This document shows, piece after piece, positions 44,400-53,435 of a stretch of DNA of 64,000 nucleotides. Position 1 is the stretch's first letter; each line of letters starts with the position of its first letter. The notes beneath the pieces are model-generated. The model did no database searches. It was not told the DNA's origin and saw only the letters and a program-made list of their open reading frames with translations. Position numbers and translations under genes: made by a program. The stretch is from Macrophomina tecta (taxonomy: Eukaryota > Ascomycota > Dothideomycetes > Botryosphaeriales > Botryosphaeriaceae), in assembly GCA_024180945.1 (NCBI GenBank), contig JAKSGN010000043.1, positions 434,001 to 498,000 on the forward strand, read 5' to 3'.

Positions 44400-44855
44400 C
44401 GCTAGTATACTGCTTTGACTAGCCAGCAAAGGGACAGAGGTATTTATATCCAGCCGATTCCCTCTAAGAGCCGCAAATATCATGCTTCCTACAAGACGTT
44501 TGCTGGAAAAGCGAAAGCTGACGACCGGACTTGCAACCTGACAAACTGATTTCTAGATTCACAAAAGCTGGATTGTGGTTTTGGTAAAAGGTGACAGACC
44601 GGGTGCTATAATAAGAAACTGTGGGCGCCAAAGTTCTCCAATCAAACTGCCCTCAATGACGCCACGTGGCTCAAACTTTCTTCACGGCACAACATCATAC
44701 ATAAGTGTTGTATGCAGATACACTAGGTCTCTGCAGTCCACATAGGTATTTACAAACTCGTTCCTTTAGCTAAATTCAAAAACAGCATGCGTGCTTGCTA
44801 CGTGACTTTCATAGTAGCCTATTATGCTACTATTTAGAGACCCTTTCAAGGTCAA
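44400..44855. other. Spacer between MADS-box gene and palindrome array
   Basis: Holds the leader and promoter side of the MADS-box gene. No other feature seen. Confidence 0.4.
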
Positions 44856-45293
44856 TCCCATACGGGAGGGTGATAACAGAGAGATGTGGTCATTTAAGAA
44901 GACATCTATAAGCTTTGATCTCGTAGGGGAATCAATCCCGTACGGGAATCAGAGCTCGCATAGAGAGATCCCGGGGAACCATGACTGCGGGCAGAACGAA
45001 TCCCACAGGGGATATGTTCCCGTACGGGAACATGGACTCACGTGCAAGGCAGTCCCATGGGGGATCCAATCCCGCACGGGAGTCATGACCAAAGCAAAGC
45101 GAATCCCGCAGGGGACGTATTTCCGCGCGGGAATCCATCCCCTGCGGGATTGAATCCCCTACGGGATGCATGACTCGGTGCTGCACGTGAACATAGATTC
45201 CCGTAGGGGATTCAATCCCGTAGGGGATCCAGTCCCGTGCGGGAACATGTCCCCTGCAAGACAGTCCCGTAGGGGATTTCATCCCACAGGGGA
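44856..45293. repeat. Array of TCCC-N4-GGGA palindromes, mostly on 17-bp steps
   Basis: At least 14 clear copies of a 12-bp dyad, typically TCCCGTAGGGGA or TCCCGYACGGGA. They start at 44856, 44936, 45001, 45018, 45053, 45070, 45104, 45138, 45155, 45199, 45216, 45233, 45265 and 45282, with partial copies near 44921, 44969, 45121 and 45250. Successive starts differ mainly by 17, 34 or 35 bp. Spacer sequence differs between copies, so the dyad rather than a whole unit is conserved. Not a CRISPR and not a plain satellite. The layout resembles a cluster of protein-binding sites. It lies inside the Starship between the MADS-box gene and the captain. Confidence 0.9.
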
Positions 45294-46319
45294 ATCTAGA
45301 CCTCATGGAATAGATTCTAGTGGAATGGATAATTAGCCGCATGCAGACGGACGGAGTGCACCGTCATTTCGCCAAACAAAGTAGATCCTCCCCTTTCCCT
45401 TTCCTTTCTCAACTTTTCCTTTTCCCGTCGGCCCTTTGTCTGGTCGCTTCTCACGTGTATTTGTTTCATCCTACGGCGCAGGAGGAAACATGTGCCGTGC
45501 CGTTCTTCCGAGTTCAGGGTGTCCGCTGTGTTCCTAGCATCGCCGCCCCGATATACCCCCGTTGTTTCGACGAGGCTTTAAAACAGGAACTATCCTCCTG
45601 CTCGGGGGGCGGGGGGGGGGGGGGAAGAGAGGTAGAGCGGCGCAAACCTGCCTTCAGCAGCTGGGTGGAGTATGACGTCATTTGCCAACGGAGCCTTTCG
45701 GCCTTATCGTGAGGCTGCCCCGCAATAGATGATCCTGCGGCTACGTAGGAACGCTAACGCGAGTGTCAACGTTTTGCGACGTTTGAAGTTATAGTCGACT
45801 GGACCTGTGCAAATCGAAGTCCACTAGTATTCCCACTCTTAGCTGCTTTCGCCTCTAACCGCGCGGGACCCATGACCTACAGCGAATGCGAAGTCCCGTA
45901 ACGAGCACGGATAATTCCGGGCGGCTGCGGGTCTCGGGTTCCTGTACATCTTTTTTAATATGGGAATAGCTCGAGCTCGAGAAAAAGATTCCTGCAGTAT
46001 GGCGTTCATCTATCCGTTCACCATTCGTCTAATACATCCTTTTGTCTTTGACATAGTATAGAGCCTACTATCAACACCAAACTAGGAGCCACACAGAACT
46101 CCTCAGTATCTTTATATAGACGCCGCAGCCGGCATTAATAGGCCACGCGAGAGTGACTTGGGAAACAGCGCAACGTCATCTGTCGAGAGTTTTACAGGAA
46201 CCTAAGCGGCGCTTCTCGGGGAAGTCCGGGCGGCTGCGTATCGATCTTTGGGGTTACAGTAGATCGGCAACCGAAACTATAAATAGTGCTGTGGCTAAAT
46301 AAAGACTCAATCCTTGCGT
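45294..46319. other. 1 kb without recognised gene; contains a G run
   Basis: A G-rich run at 45604-45624 (six G, one C, fourteen G) could form a quadruplex and is also error-prone in sequencing. The plus frame 45320-45712 crosses it and shows no motif. Confidence 0.4.
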
Positions 46320-46460
46320 GTTCCTTCGGCGGCTAGACGGACTATAAACTTATTATCACCACCAACTGGTCCTCAAATCGTTATTTATAGGGCGGTTCTT
46401 TAAGGAGGGATGCGCTAGGCGCTAAACAGAACACTGTTACTACTACTTAGGATAGTTACT
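46320..46460 (+). repeat. Repeat R-B, copy 1 (LINE-tail-like)
   Basis: CCTTCGGCGGCTAGACGG followed by a short ATCACC triplet-like run, then GTTATTTATAGGG and AAACAGAACACTGTTACTACTACT. It matches 47796-47955, which has a clean (ATC)n run in the same place. The layout suggests a LINE 3' end plus adjoining target. Confidence 0.6.
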
Positions 46461-46490
46461 GGAAACATCTACTTGCGAGGATATTCCCTT

Positions 46491-46592
46491 GTAACGGCGG
46501 GCCTCTTCCTATTAACGATCCAAACACCAAAGAGGGCGGAAAGCCGTGTAGTGGTTTTCCTTAAGTAGGTACAAGAATAGGGCGAGAACAAC
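46491..46592. repeat. Dispersed repeat R-A, copy 2
   Basis: Diverged copy of 31228-31345: TGTAACGGCGGGCCTCT, GATCCAAACACCAAAGAGGG, GGTTTTCCTTAAGTAGGTAC. Same orientation as copies 1 and 3. Confidence 0.8.
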
Positions 46593-46939
46593 TAGTGTGA
46601 GTAACGTGGTCTCGGGTCCTCATATCCTCGGGTTCGGTCGCTTTCGGCGGGGTTGTCACCAATTTTCTCACCCAATCGAGGCTGCGCCGTAACTCTCTGA
46701 TCGTCATTCCCCCCACCCAAATACAAAAAACATTGCGCAACCTTGTCGATGTTCCGAAAACCGTCCGATACAAGTTTCCGCGCGACTATGACGGCCGCTT
46801 GCGCGTCTTCCATCGTGAGCAAGTTTTGGATTATGAATCGGAGACTTTTAATTTCCTTGATCGCAGCTCTTCTTTTCGCTTCTAGCACGAGGTTTTGCAG
46901 CCGTATACGCCTCTTGAGAGTGCCAATATGCCTTCGCAT
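46592..46939 (-). CDS. Possible helical protein ORF, 115 aa, unknown
   Basis: Open frame with MRRHIGTLKRRIRLQNLVLE and then AKRRAAIKEIKSLRFIIQNL, a basic coiled-coil-like region. The C-terminal end runs into repeat R-A. An upstream exon at about 47224-47110 could be spliced on, but its start has no ATG. Not recognised; may be the N-terminal part of a transposon protein. Confidence 0.3.
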   Translation of the reverse strand: MRRHIGTLKRRIRLQNLVLEAKRRAAIKEIKSLRFIIQNLLTMEDAQAAVIVARKLVSDGFRNIDKVAQCFLYLGGGNDDQRVTAQPRLGEKIGDNPAESDRTRGYEDPRPRYSH

Positions 46940-47345
46940 ACGGCGACCCGACTTCCAATGAAAACGAATATGATGAGAAAGGCGTCTTGATGCTCTATTA
47001 CGCCATGTGTTTAGTCAGCGGAAGTCTTGAATAGATTGAAAGTGATGAGGTGGAAGAAGAGCGTATGCTTTACGTGAACAGGGGCAGAGAATAAAATGAT
47101 ATCGTACCGGACGTGTGCCAGATATAGGGCGAACTCCATACTCTTTCCGGATGGTCGCGATGTTAGAGAACTGAGAAAGGATTGTAGACCTCAATTTTGG
47201 TGTTTTTCTTTGAGAAGGGAGCAAGTTAGAACTTTTTGAAAAAGGGGCATGGACTTATAATGAGATTATGTCTTTATTACGAAAAGTGAAATTTGCGTCT
47301 ATACTAGTTTCGGTACGGAGCGGTTTCCGCAGTGTCTTTCTTACG

Positions 47346-47460
47346 TCACTCTGTAACGCGCGGGCCTCTGCCTCTAAGGATCCAAACACCAAGAGGGAGA
47401 AAACCTGACGGGGGGTTTTCCTTGAGTGGGTACAAGAAGAGGGTGAGAACAAGTCGAACT
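47346..47460. repeat. Dispersed repeat R-A, copy 3
   Basis: Very close to copy 1 (31228-31345) over about 110 bp, including GCGGGCCTCTGCCTCTAAGG and TTTTCCTTGAGTGGGTACAA. Copies 2 and 3 flank a 0.75-kb segment in direct orientation. Confidence 0.85.
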
Positions 47461-47795
47461 ACCTTTCGTAAGCCGGACGACAAGGGGCGGAGAAGCTGGA
47501 CGACGGACCTGAGGAAGTTGCTGAGCCAGCGCAGCACAGCCATAGCAGCAGCAAAGTTCATGGTGGCAACCAGGCTCCTTGGGCAATTTGGAGCGACATC
47601 ACACTCACGACATGAAGCTTGACACTGGAGGAAGACGGGATAGTTTACGGAGATTGTTGGCGTTGCGGGAAGACTGTAGCGCCAAGAGACATGTACATAG
47701 AGGCATGCAAAGTAGGTAGAGAGCAGGCCGGACTCCGCCGCCTCGATTAGGCTCAAGCGGGCCTAGCGGGCGCAGTGGAGCCGGCCGCATGCCGC

Positions 47796-47955
47796 ATAGC
47801 TGCCTTCGGCGGCTGGGACGGTCTATGAATTCATCATCATCATCATCATCATCATTAACTAGCCCTCATGTCGTTATCTATAGGGTGCTTGTTCGAGGAT
47901 ATGTCTTCTAGTCTCTAAACAGAATTCTACCACCACTACTAAGCGTACTGGAAAA
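47796..47955 (+). repeat. Repeat R-B, copy 2, with (ATC)n microsatellite
   Basis: CCTTCGGCGGCTGGGACGG, then a (TCA/ATC)n run at about 47828-47854, then GTTATCTATAGGG and AAACAGAATTCTACCACCACTACT. Parallel to 46320-46460. A triplet tail after the GCCTTCGGCGGC text resembles the 3' end of a fungal LINE. Confidence 0.65.
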
Positions 47956-48092
47956 CTTTGCAAAGTTGATGGAATAAATGCAGTCTGTCTGTCGCACCAT
48001 CTCTGCTTAGTCAGCTCAATGTATATAATCTACCCCGCTCGATAGTTCAATCATCAGAGCTTCTCCCCATTTTTTCCATCAAAAGTAATCTC

Positions 48093-50432
48093 CTAACGAG
48101 GCTTTCGAAAAATGTCATAGGCATGCTTGACCGCAGCATGATTCATGAAATGCTCTTGATTGGTGAGTAAGATCCCTTCACTGTGACACTCGGGATGAGG
48201 ACATGGAATGGGTTCGTCCGGCCTAAAGCTTTTGAGATGGCCCTCGACATGATCCCTTGCCTTGTAGACGGTAGAGTAACGGTATAGCCGGACTTCAGGT
48301 GGTTGATGCTGATTTCCGAAGCAAAATAAGCATTGCGTTCTCTCACACGTTGTTGGAAACGGGGGAGGAGCCTGTGCATTAAGAATGCCCCAGGAGTCGT
48401 CTCTTCTAGTCTTCCGTGGAGCCTCTCGCCGTCTGCATAAGACAACAAGCGTTGTGATCGTCCGCATCCGATGCTCCAGCTGGGCCAGCTTAGTTTGATC
48501 TGTGATCTTTTCGCAGAGGAGCTCTGCAGCAAGACGTCGCTCTTCTAATGCGTACTCGACTTGCTTCGGTTCCCATGCACAATCTTCTAGATCGAGAAGC
48601 GATGCATCAAGCTGCTTGTTGATTTCTTCCGTGTCGATTCTGTCAAAGAATAGCTGTCTCGCGTCTCTTTGAGCGGACTTGCGGAGTTTTGATTTTATGC
48701 ACCTTAGGGCATCTTCAGCGCGCTTGTACATCCGGTACATCTTAGTTCCGTCCGCCTCCGCATTCCTTAAAGTGCCAGACTCTTGCCGTACTTCTTTCGA
48801 GAGATGATCGCGTAGCTGTCGTAGCCGTACGACTTCAGGGCTGGTTTTGAGAGCATCAAGATCGCTGGAAGAGAGTTCAGTTGGGGCGCGGGGATCGACA
48901 TAACGGCTCATATGCGTAGCCGCCTTGAAGAGTGCAGTAGACGACGGTCTCCCTAAAAATGCGGCTTGCACGTCGCACTGGACTCGTTGGTTAATGTATG
49001 CTTGGTATATTCCGGCATCTCTATGGCCCATGACCTGTTGAAGCTGGGCTTGGGTTGCGACGGCTAAGATAGGTTAGCATAAACTGCTCATAGTATACTT
49101 TCAAGGCACTACCTACAATCAACAGCCTCGCCGGCTCCTCTTCGTACTACATATGCTCCTAAGATTTGCATAAATCCCGCCGCGAGCCCCAGACGCTGAA
49201 GATAGTAGAGGTAAGTGTGGTAGCGAAGGGCTTTGATATGGGATGTTATAATGCCGGTGGGTGACGCTTCAGCTTGGCGAAAGATTGGGACCTTTAGTTT
49301 CTCAGGCTTCCATTTCAGCTCCAGACTGTTTCGTGGTGCTCGAACGCGAGTGCGAAAGATATCTTCTACAGATTGGAACTTGGGCTCGAAGGCGTTGTCC
49401 AGTACCGCAATCGCGAGCATAAGCACAACTGGATCAAAGATGAGGTCATTGACTTCGGTGAGGATGTATGTCTTTCTGTGGACCTCTCAGCGTCTGATAC
49501 CGGAAATGAGATGAGGATAATTTGGCTTACGGCTTCGGCTTCTTCTTCCAGCCTTTCGTGTATTTAAGCGTAACCTCCATGACGAGAATGTCCCGGCCGG
49601 CCTGCGGGTTGGGAAGGAGCAAGAGGGTGACGTCCTCATAGCAAAGGGTCTTCACTTCCTCAGCAGTGTAGTCCATCCTTTCATCTTCCTCAGAATCGTT
49701 CTCCCATCCAATGTAGTGCTCCCTTTGCTTCTTTCTGTCTGTCGCGCTGTAGACCAAAGCTCCTGGCCTCGTGGCTGTGTATGCGGAGAGGAGTAGTAGG
49801 AATGCAAGCTGCAAACGCTGCCGTTCGTCCGGGAAAACCGAGGAATCTACGACCCAATGGTGATGCAGGATAAGGAAGATGTCGTCTACATTCATGACCG
49901 GCTTTTCTCGCGTGTTCGTGTCGAGCGTATACTTGCGCGTCAAGTAACCGTCGATATACTAAATCAATTTAGAAAAACCAGCCTTATTAAAGAATGTTTT
50001 AAGCGTACGTCATTGACCTCTTCCATGACCTTGGCATGTAGACTCTGGCCAACAGATTTTCTGTACAGCATTCGCCAAAGCCTCCAATACTCATGCAGGC
50101 TACTTCTCTTCCGGACTCGAGGATAGGTATCTAGGACCCATTTCAAGAAAGTCATGATATCCTCCTTTGTAGAATGTACTAGAAGATCTAGCCGGTCTTC
50201 CTCTATGAGCTCGCAGTATCTACTCCCAGTTTTAGTCTTACGTGCACTGTGGTTGCTCTGAAAGGAAATATTACCTGGTCCATTTCATCATAACACCATA
50301 TATGTTCTCCTTCGTTGAGTCGGCATGCTCTTTTTTCACCGTTCCTTTCTCTACAAGCTGCTTCCGATGCCGTTTGTAGTGTTCGGCAGAGTGAGAGGCA
50401 CCGTCTCTTCCGCGGCCAAGAACGCGTGTCAT
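48093..50432 (-). CDS. Starship captain: DUF3435 tyrosine recombinase, 5 exons
   Basis: Site-specific recombinase that mobilises the element. Exons 50432-50275, 50222-50009, 49958-49531, 49475-49117 and 49063-48093; introns of 52, 50, 55 and 53 bp are all GT-AG and give exactly 710 codons (709 aa). Diagnostic blocks: SSLHEYWRLWRMLYRKSVG, REKPVMNVDDIFLILHHHWV, FPDERQRLQ, AYTATRPGAL (catalytic Arg), TSHIKALRYHTYLYYLQRLG, RRGAGEAVD (second Arg), QVMGHRDAGIYQAYINQRVQ (His and candidate nucleophilic Tyr), then HMSRYVDPRAPTEL. The C-terminus has a C2H2-like CLFCFGN...CPHPEC...HFMNHAAVKH. The frame is intact. The alternative Met at 50504 would add lysines from a poly-T run, so I prefer 50432. Transcribed inward from the right border, as captains are. 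Confidence 0.93.
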
Positions 50433-50914
50433 TTTTTTTTTTTTTTTTTGGCGAGGTCCAAACGCAGACGGCAAACGAAATAGGAACGTGGAGAAAGATA
50501 GCAAGCGTGTAGGGGAAATTAAATGGTGCGAGCAGCGAGTTCTTAATGCGCTAAGACCCTGAGAGTTTTGTGAGCTGTGTACTCAACGAGGCGCGGTTCC
50601 TGGCACGGAAGCTGTGCTATGCGCGGGGCACTGTTGGCTTAAATGATGGGCACAAGGTGTGGCACAGCAAGGCGCTCGTCGGTGCCAGCTCGAAGGAAGA
50701 TGTCACCGTGCCGCCATTCCGAAAATATCGCCCCGGGCGCCTAGCAAGGATGGTGTGGGGCGAGCTTTTGGGTGGGCGCCCTGAGCGCTTACCGGGGGTG
50801 CGGGCTGGGCGCGTAGGGGGCTCGAAGCTTGGCACTCAGGGAAAAAACGCCTCACAAAACGGCGTCACAAACCTCCAGAAATGGATGCAGTCTTCCCTGA
50901 AACCTGCGTTGAGG
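50433..50914 (-). promoter_or_regulatory. Starship 5' terminus and captain promoter region
   Basis: 482 bp between the right border and the captain ATG. Starts from the border (minus strand) with CCTCAACGCAGGTTTCAGGG and is GC-rich at 50740-50840. Contains a T run at 50432-50449 next to the start codon. An open frame on plus (50570-50932) has no motif. The terminal recombination sites should lie here. Confidence 0.6.
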
Positions 50915-50920
50915 TGTAAA
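50915..50920 (+). repeat. Target-site duplication, right copy (TGTAAA)
   Basis: Hexamer identical to 26553-26558, directly followed by AGGTGCCTTTGATCACG, the continuation of LINE ORF2. Confidence 0.9.
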
Positions 50921-52925
50921 AGGTGCCTTTGATCACGTTGCTCAAGAACAACTCCTTACTATCATGGCAAAAATAGGCCTTCCACTCAATCTTCTCGCGT
51001 GGATCAGATCTTTCCTAAATAAACGACAACTACGGCTTGCGTTTAATGGAGAGGAGGAAGAGTTCAGCCCGATTGAGACAGGTATTCCGCAAGGGAGCCC
51101 TGTTTCACCAATACTCTTCCTTATCTACCTCCGAGAGCTCTTCCCCTCTCATAAAGTTGTCTACCTCTCCTACATAGATGATATTGCAGTAATAGCTAGC
51201 TCCAGCAGCTTTAAACGCAACGTTAAAATACTACAAGAGGAGATAAGAGAGCTCTACAAACGTGGTAAAGAAAAGGGCGTTGCCTTTGACCTGGATAAAA
51301 CAGAGCTACTTCACTTTAGTAGATCTAAAGAAGCAACCTCCTCATCTCTTGTTCTACCGGATGGCCAGGTGAAGAAGCCCCAGAATCTTGTACGATGGCT
51401 AGGTATTTTCTTTGACCCGCTGCTTACTTTTAAAGAACACGTTTCTATAAGAATAAGTCAAGCAAGATCTACCTTCCAACGCCTCTCAAGGCTAGCTAAT
51501 GTTGAACGGGGACTTTCTCCCTATGCAATTAGACAACTCTATAACGCTTGTGTTGTAAGCGTAGCCGACTTTGGCTGCCAACTATACTGGAACAACCAGT
51601 GGGCAGTTAAAAGACAACACAACCTCCTCCAAAACCTTGCCCTACGGAAGATCCTAGGAGTGTTCAAGACTGCCCCTATTAAACCAATGGAAGTAGAGGC
51701 TGCAATACCTCCGCCAGAGCTACGACTAAATGCTACCCTCCGGAAGTACGCATTAAGAATCAGCCAACTCGGAGAAAACCATCCAGTACGGAAAGAACTC
51801 GACAAGATCAATCTAGAATCTAGAGAGAACAGCCCAGCTACACGGCTAGAGAGAATTAAGGATACACTACGCTCGATCCCCAGGGATATAGAGAAAGTCG
51901 ATCCATTTCTCTACCCACCATGGGCCGGGTACACTCCCTACAATACAGAGATCTCCACCTTAAGCAAAGCAGATGCTGCTACTGAGCACTCAAAAGCGTT
52001 GGCAGAGGCCCCGGACAATCTTATAGCTCTCTACTCTGATGCCTCATCACTTCCTCAGGGAATGGGAATAGGTGTTGGAGTGGTACTGTTAGATTACAGC
52101 CAATCCAGAGACAAAATCCAAGTAAGAGCTACTAAGAATATTGGTCCCAACGCTCTCGTTTATAACGGTGAACTTGATGGCATAACCACTGCCCTTGAGC
52201 TAGCCAACAAACATGGGTACAAGTCAAAAGATATAAGAGTCTTTGCGGATAACCAGGCTGCACTCTTGAGGCTCAAACACCCTAACAACACGCCTGGCCA
52301 ACGGTGGCAGCAACGGGCAATTCACGCTGCCAGGCAGCTAAGAGACAGGGACAACAAAGTCACGGTTGAATGGGTTCCGGGGCACGTCAACGTGCACGGA
52401 AATGAGGAGGCCGACAGACTTGCTAAACAAGCAACGTTAATCCCCCCTACAACAGAAGACACTTCTGTTGCATTCTACGGAATGCAACTAAAAGAAGTTC
52501 TCTACAACGAGTGGAAAAGCCAGCTCTTATCAGTTCCCAGCTCAGCCTACAGTAAAGCATTTACCTGGAAGATAAAGAGGAAGCTGATCGCCCCTACTAC
52601 AGTAAGGGAAACAGCTTCCTCCTTCTACCAGCTGAAGATTGGACACGGGTACTTCAAGTCCTATCTCTACCCGTTTAACCATGTAGAGGATGATAGATGC
52701 TACTGCTCTGGTACGGCAAAGCAAACACCGAGACATCTCCTCTTAGACTGTTATTTATATAGAGCTGAAAGGCTCTCTATAAAAGACGCTCTGGAGAAAC
52801 CTATTCTTAATCTTACGGACCTATTCACTACAAATAAAGGCGCTCAAGCAACAGCTGAGTTTCTTAGAAAAACCAAGATATCTACGCGCCGGTGGATTCT
52901 TAACAACACGCCCGACGGGGTTTAA
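50921..52925 (+). pseudogene. LINE ORF2, 3' part: reverse transcriptase, RNase H, zinc knuckle
   Basis: Residues 609-1276 of ORF2. RT blocks are GAFDHVAQEQL, ETGIPQGSPVSPILFLIYL, YLSYIDDIAVIAS (catalytic YIDD) and VRWLGIFFDPLLTF. RNase H is IALYSDASSLPQGMGIGVG, then FADNQAALLRL and VEWVPGHVNVHGNEEADRLA. The C-terminal knuckle is CYCSGTAKQTPRHLLLDC. The frame has no lesion. The start of a translated ORF at 50964 is only an internal Met; the true continuation begins at 50921. Same orientation and frame as 24733-26558 once the insert is removed (1826+2005 = 3831 nt). Confidence 0.94.
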
Positions 52926-53286
52926 ATACGTCCGACGCTTACACTCCTTTGTTTTCTATTACTATTCTCTTATACTATCTCCTTAGAGGCCTGCCTCTCG
53001 TTTGGCTTTTAAGTCTACTATTCCTTGTGCTCTCCTAGAATGCTTCTTTTACAAGGAGCCTCTAGAAAATGTATAACTAGAAACGGCTTCTAAAGCCCGT
53101 CTTTGATAGTCTCTGACTCAAGAAGGACGTTAAACTAAATAAATAAATAAATAAAATAAATACGCCCCGCTTTATTCCCTTATTCTACCTATTCCCTACC
53201 CTGTGGAGGCTGCGCCGTAATATAATAGTAGTATTAGGGTTTATTCTCTATAGTAGCTATAGTTTAATACTATTAAAGTATATAAT
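52926..53286 (+). other. LINE 3' untranslated region and start of RIP patch
   Basis: 3' tail with an ATAA-repeat stretch (53136-53162) and a terminal GGAGGCTGCGCCGTAA near 53213-53228, a sequence I associate with 3' ends of Tad-like fungal elements. From about 53229 the text becomes RIP-type AT-rich. Confidence 0.6.
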
Positions 53287-53424
53287 TATTAGATTTAGTA
53301 TTAATACTACTAATTAAGAATAAGTAGTATAAATACTAAGAAATATACTTAGAAAAAGTTCTTTTATTTATTCTCTTTTATAACTAAGCTAAGGTTTATT
53401 ATACGCATACGTAATATTATAATG
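53287..53424. repeat. Solo LTR, 138 bp, RIP-converted (copy C)
   Basis: Aligns end to end with copy A (21162-21299), same 138-bp length. Nearly every difference is G->A or C->T on one strand or the other; for example TGTTGGATTTGGTGGTGAT has become TATTAGATTTAGTATTAAT. Flanked by ATAAT on both sides (53282-53286 and 53425-53429). A direct before/after view of RIP within one window. Confidence 0.88.
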
Positions 53425-53435
53425 ATAATTTAATA

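Larger units (their letters stand above)
26559..50914 (-). mobile_element. Starship-type giant transposon, 24.36 kb, captain at the right (5') end
   Basis: Bounded by TGTAAA target duplications and sitting inside the LINE reverse transcriptase. A DUF3435 tyrosine recombinase gene starts 482 bp inside the right border and is transcribed inward (minus strand), the defining layout of Starships, so the element's 5' end is on the right. Cargo from right to left: captain, a LINE-derived repeat zone, palindrome array, MADS-box gene, mini chromo ORF, DUF7924 gene, several unknown genes, LINE fragments, MATE-like pseudogene and a chromodomain gene near the left border. The ends are not clean inverted repeats: both contain a CCTCA...GGTTT...AGG...CTGC sequence in inverted orientation, at different distances from the border. 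At 24 kb it would be among the smaller members of the class. Confidence 0.9.
23050..53230 (+). mobile_element. Tad-like non-LTR retrotransposon (LINE), split by a Starship
   Basis: Two overlapping ORFs (ORF1 23366-24733; ORF2 24733-26558 joined to 50921-52925) with a short 5' leader and a 3' tail ending near the GGCTGCGCCGTAA text at 53216-53228. The 3' end of ORF2 lies 24 kb away because another element sits inside the reverse-transcriptase domain. Removing 26559-50914 plus one TGTAAA copy restores ORF2 perfectly. Neither half shows RIP damage, so the LINE was young when hit. The exact 5' end (23010-23100) and the LINE's own target duplication are unresolved. Confidence 0.92.

Noticed and set aside
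44856..45293. CRISPR-like array
   Set aside because: Repeats are 12-bp palindromes with about 5-bp gaps in a eukaryotic transposon; no spacer-length unit or cas gene.
44824..45342. ORFs on both strands across the palindrome array
   Set aside because: They translate the repeated dyads and give repetitive GNxxP-like text in several frames; a by-product of the array.
45604..45624. Telomere or functional quadruplex
   Set aside because: Simple G run without TTAGGG repeats; could be a sequencing artefact, so noted only as a G run.
32398..46692. GGCTGCGCCGTAA at 32398 and 46679 as further LINE 3' ends like that at 53216
   Set aside because: No LINE sequence precedes them in the right orientation and no triplet tail follows; motif match alone is too weak.
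50570..50932. 120-codon plus ORF across the right Starship border
   Set aside because: It crosses the element junction and has no motif, so it is a chance frame.
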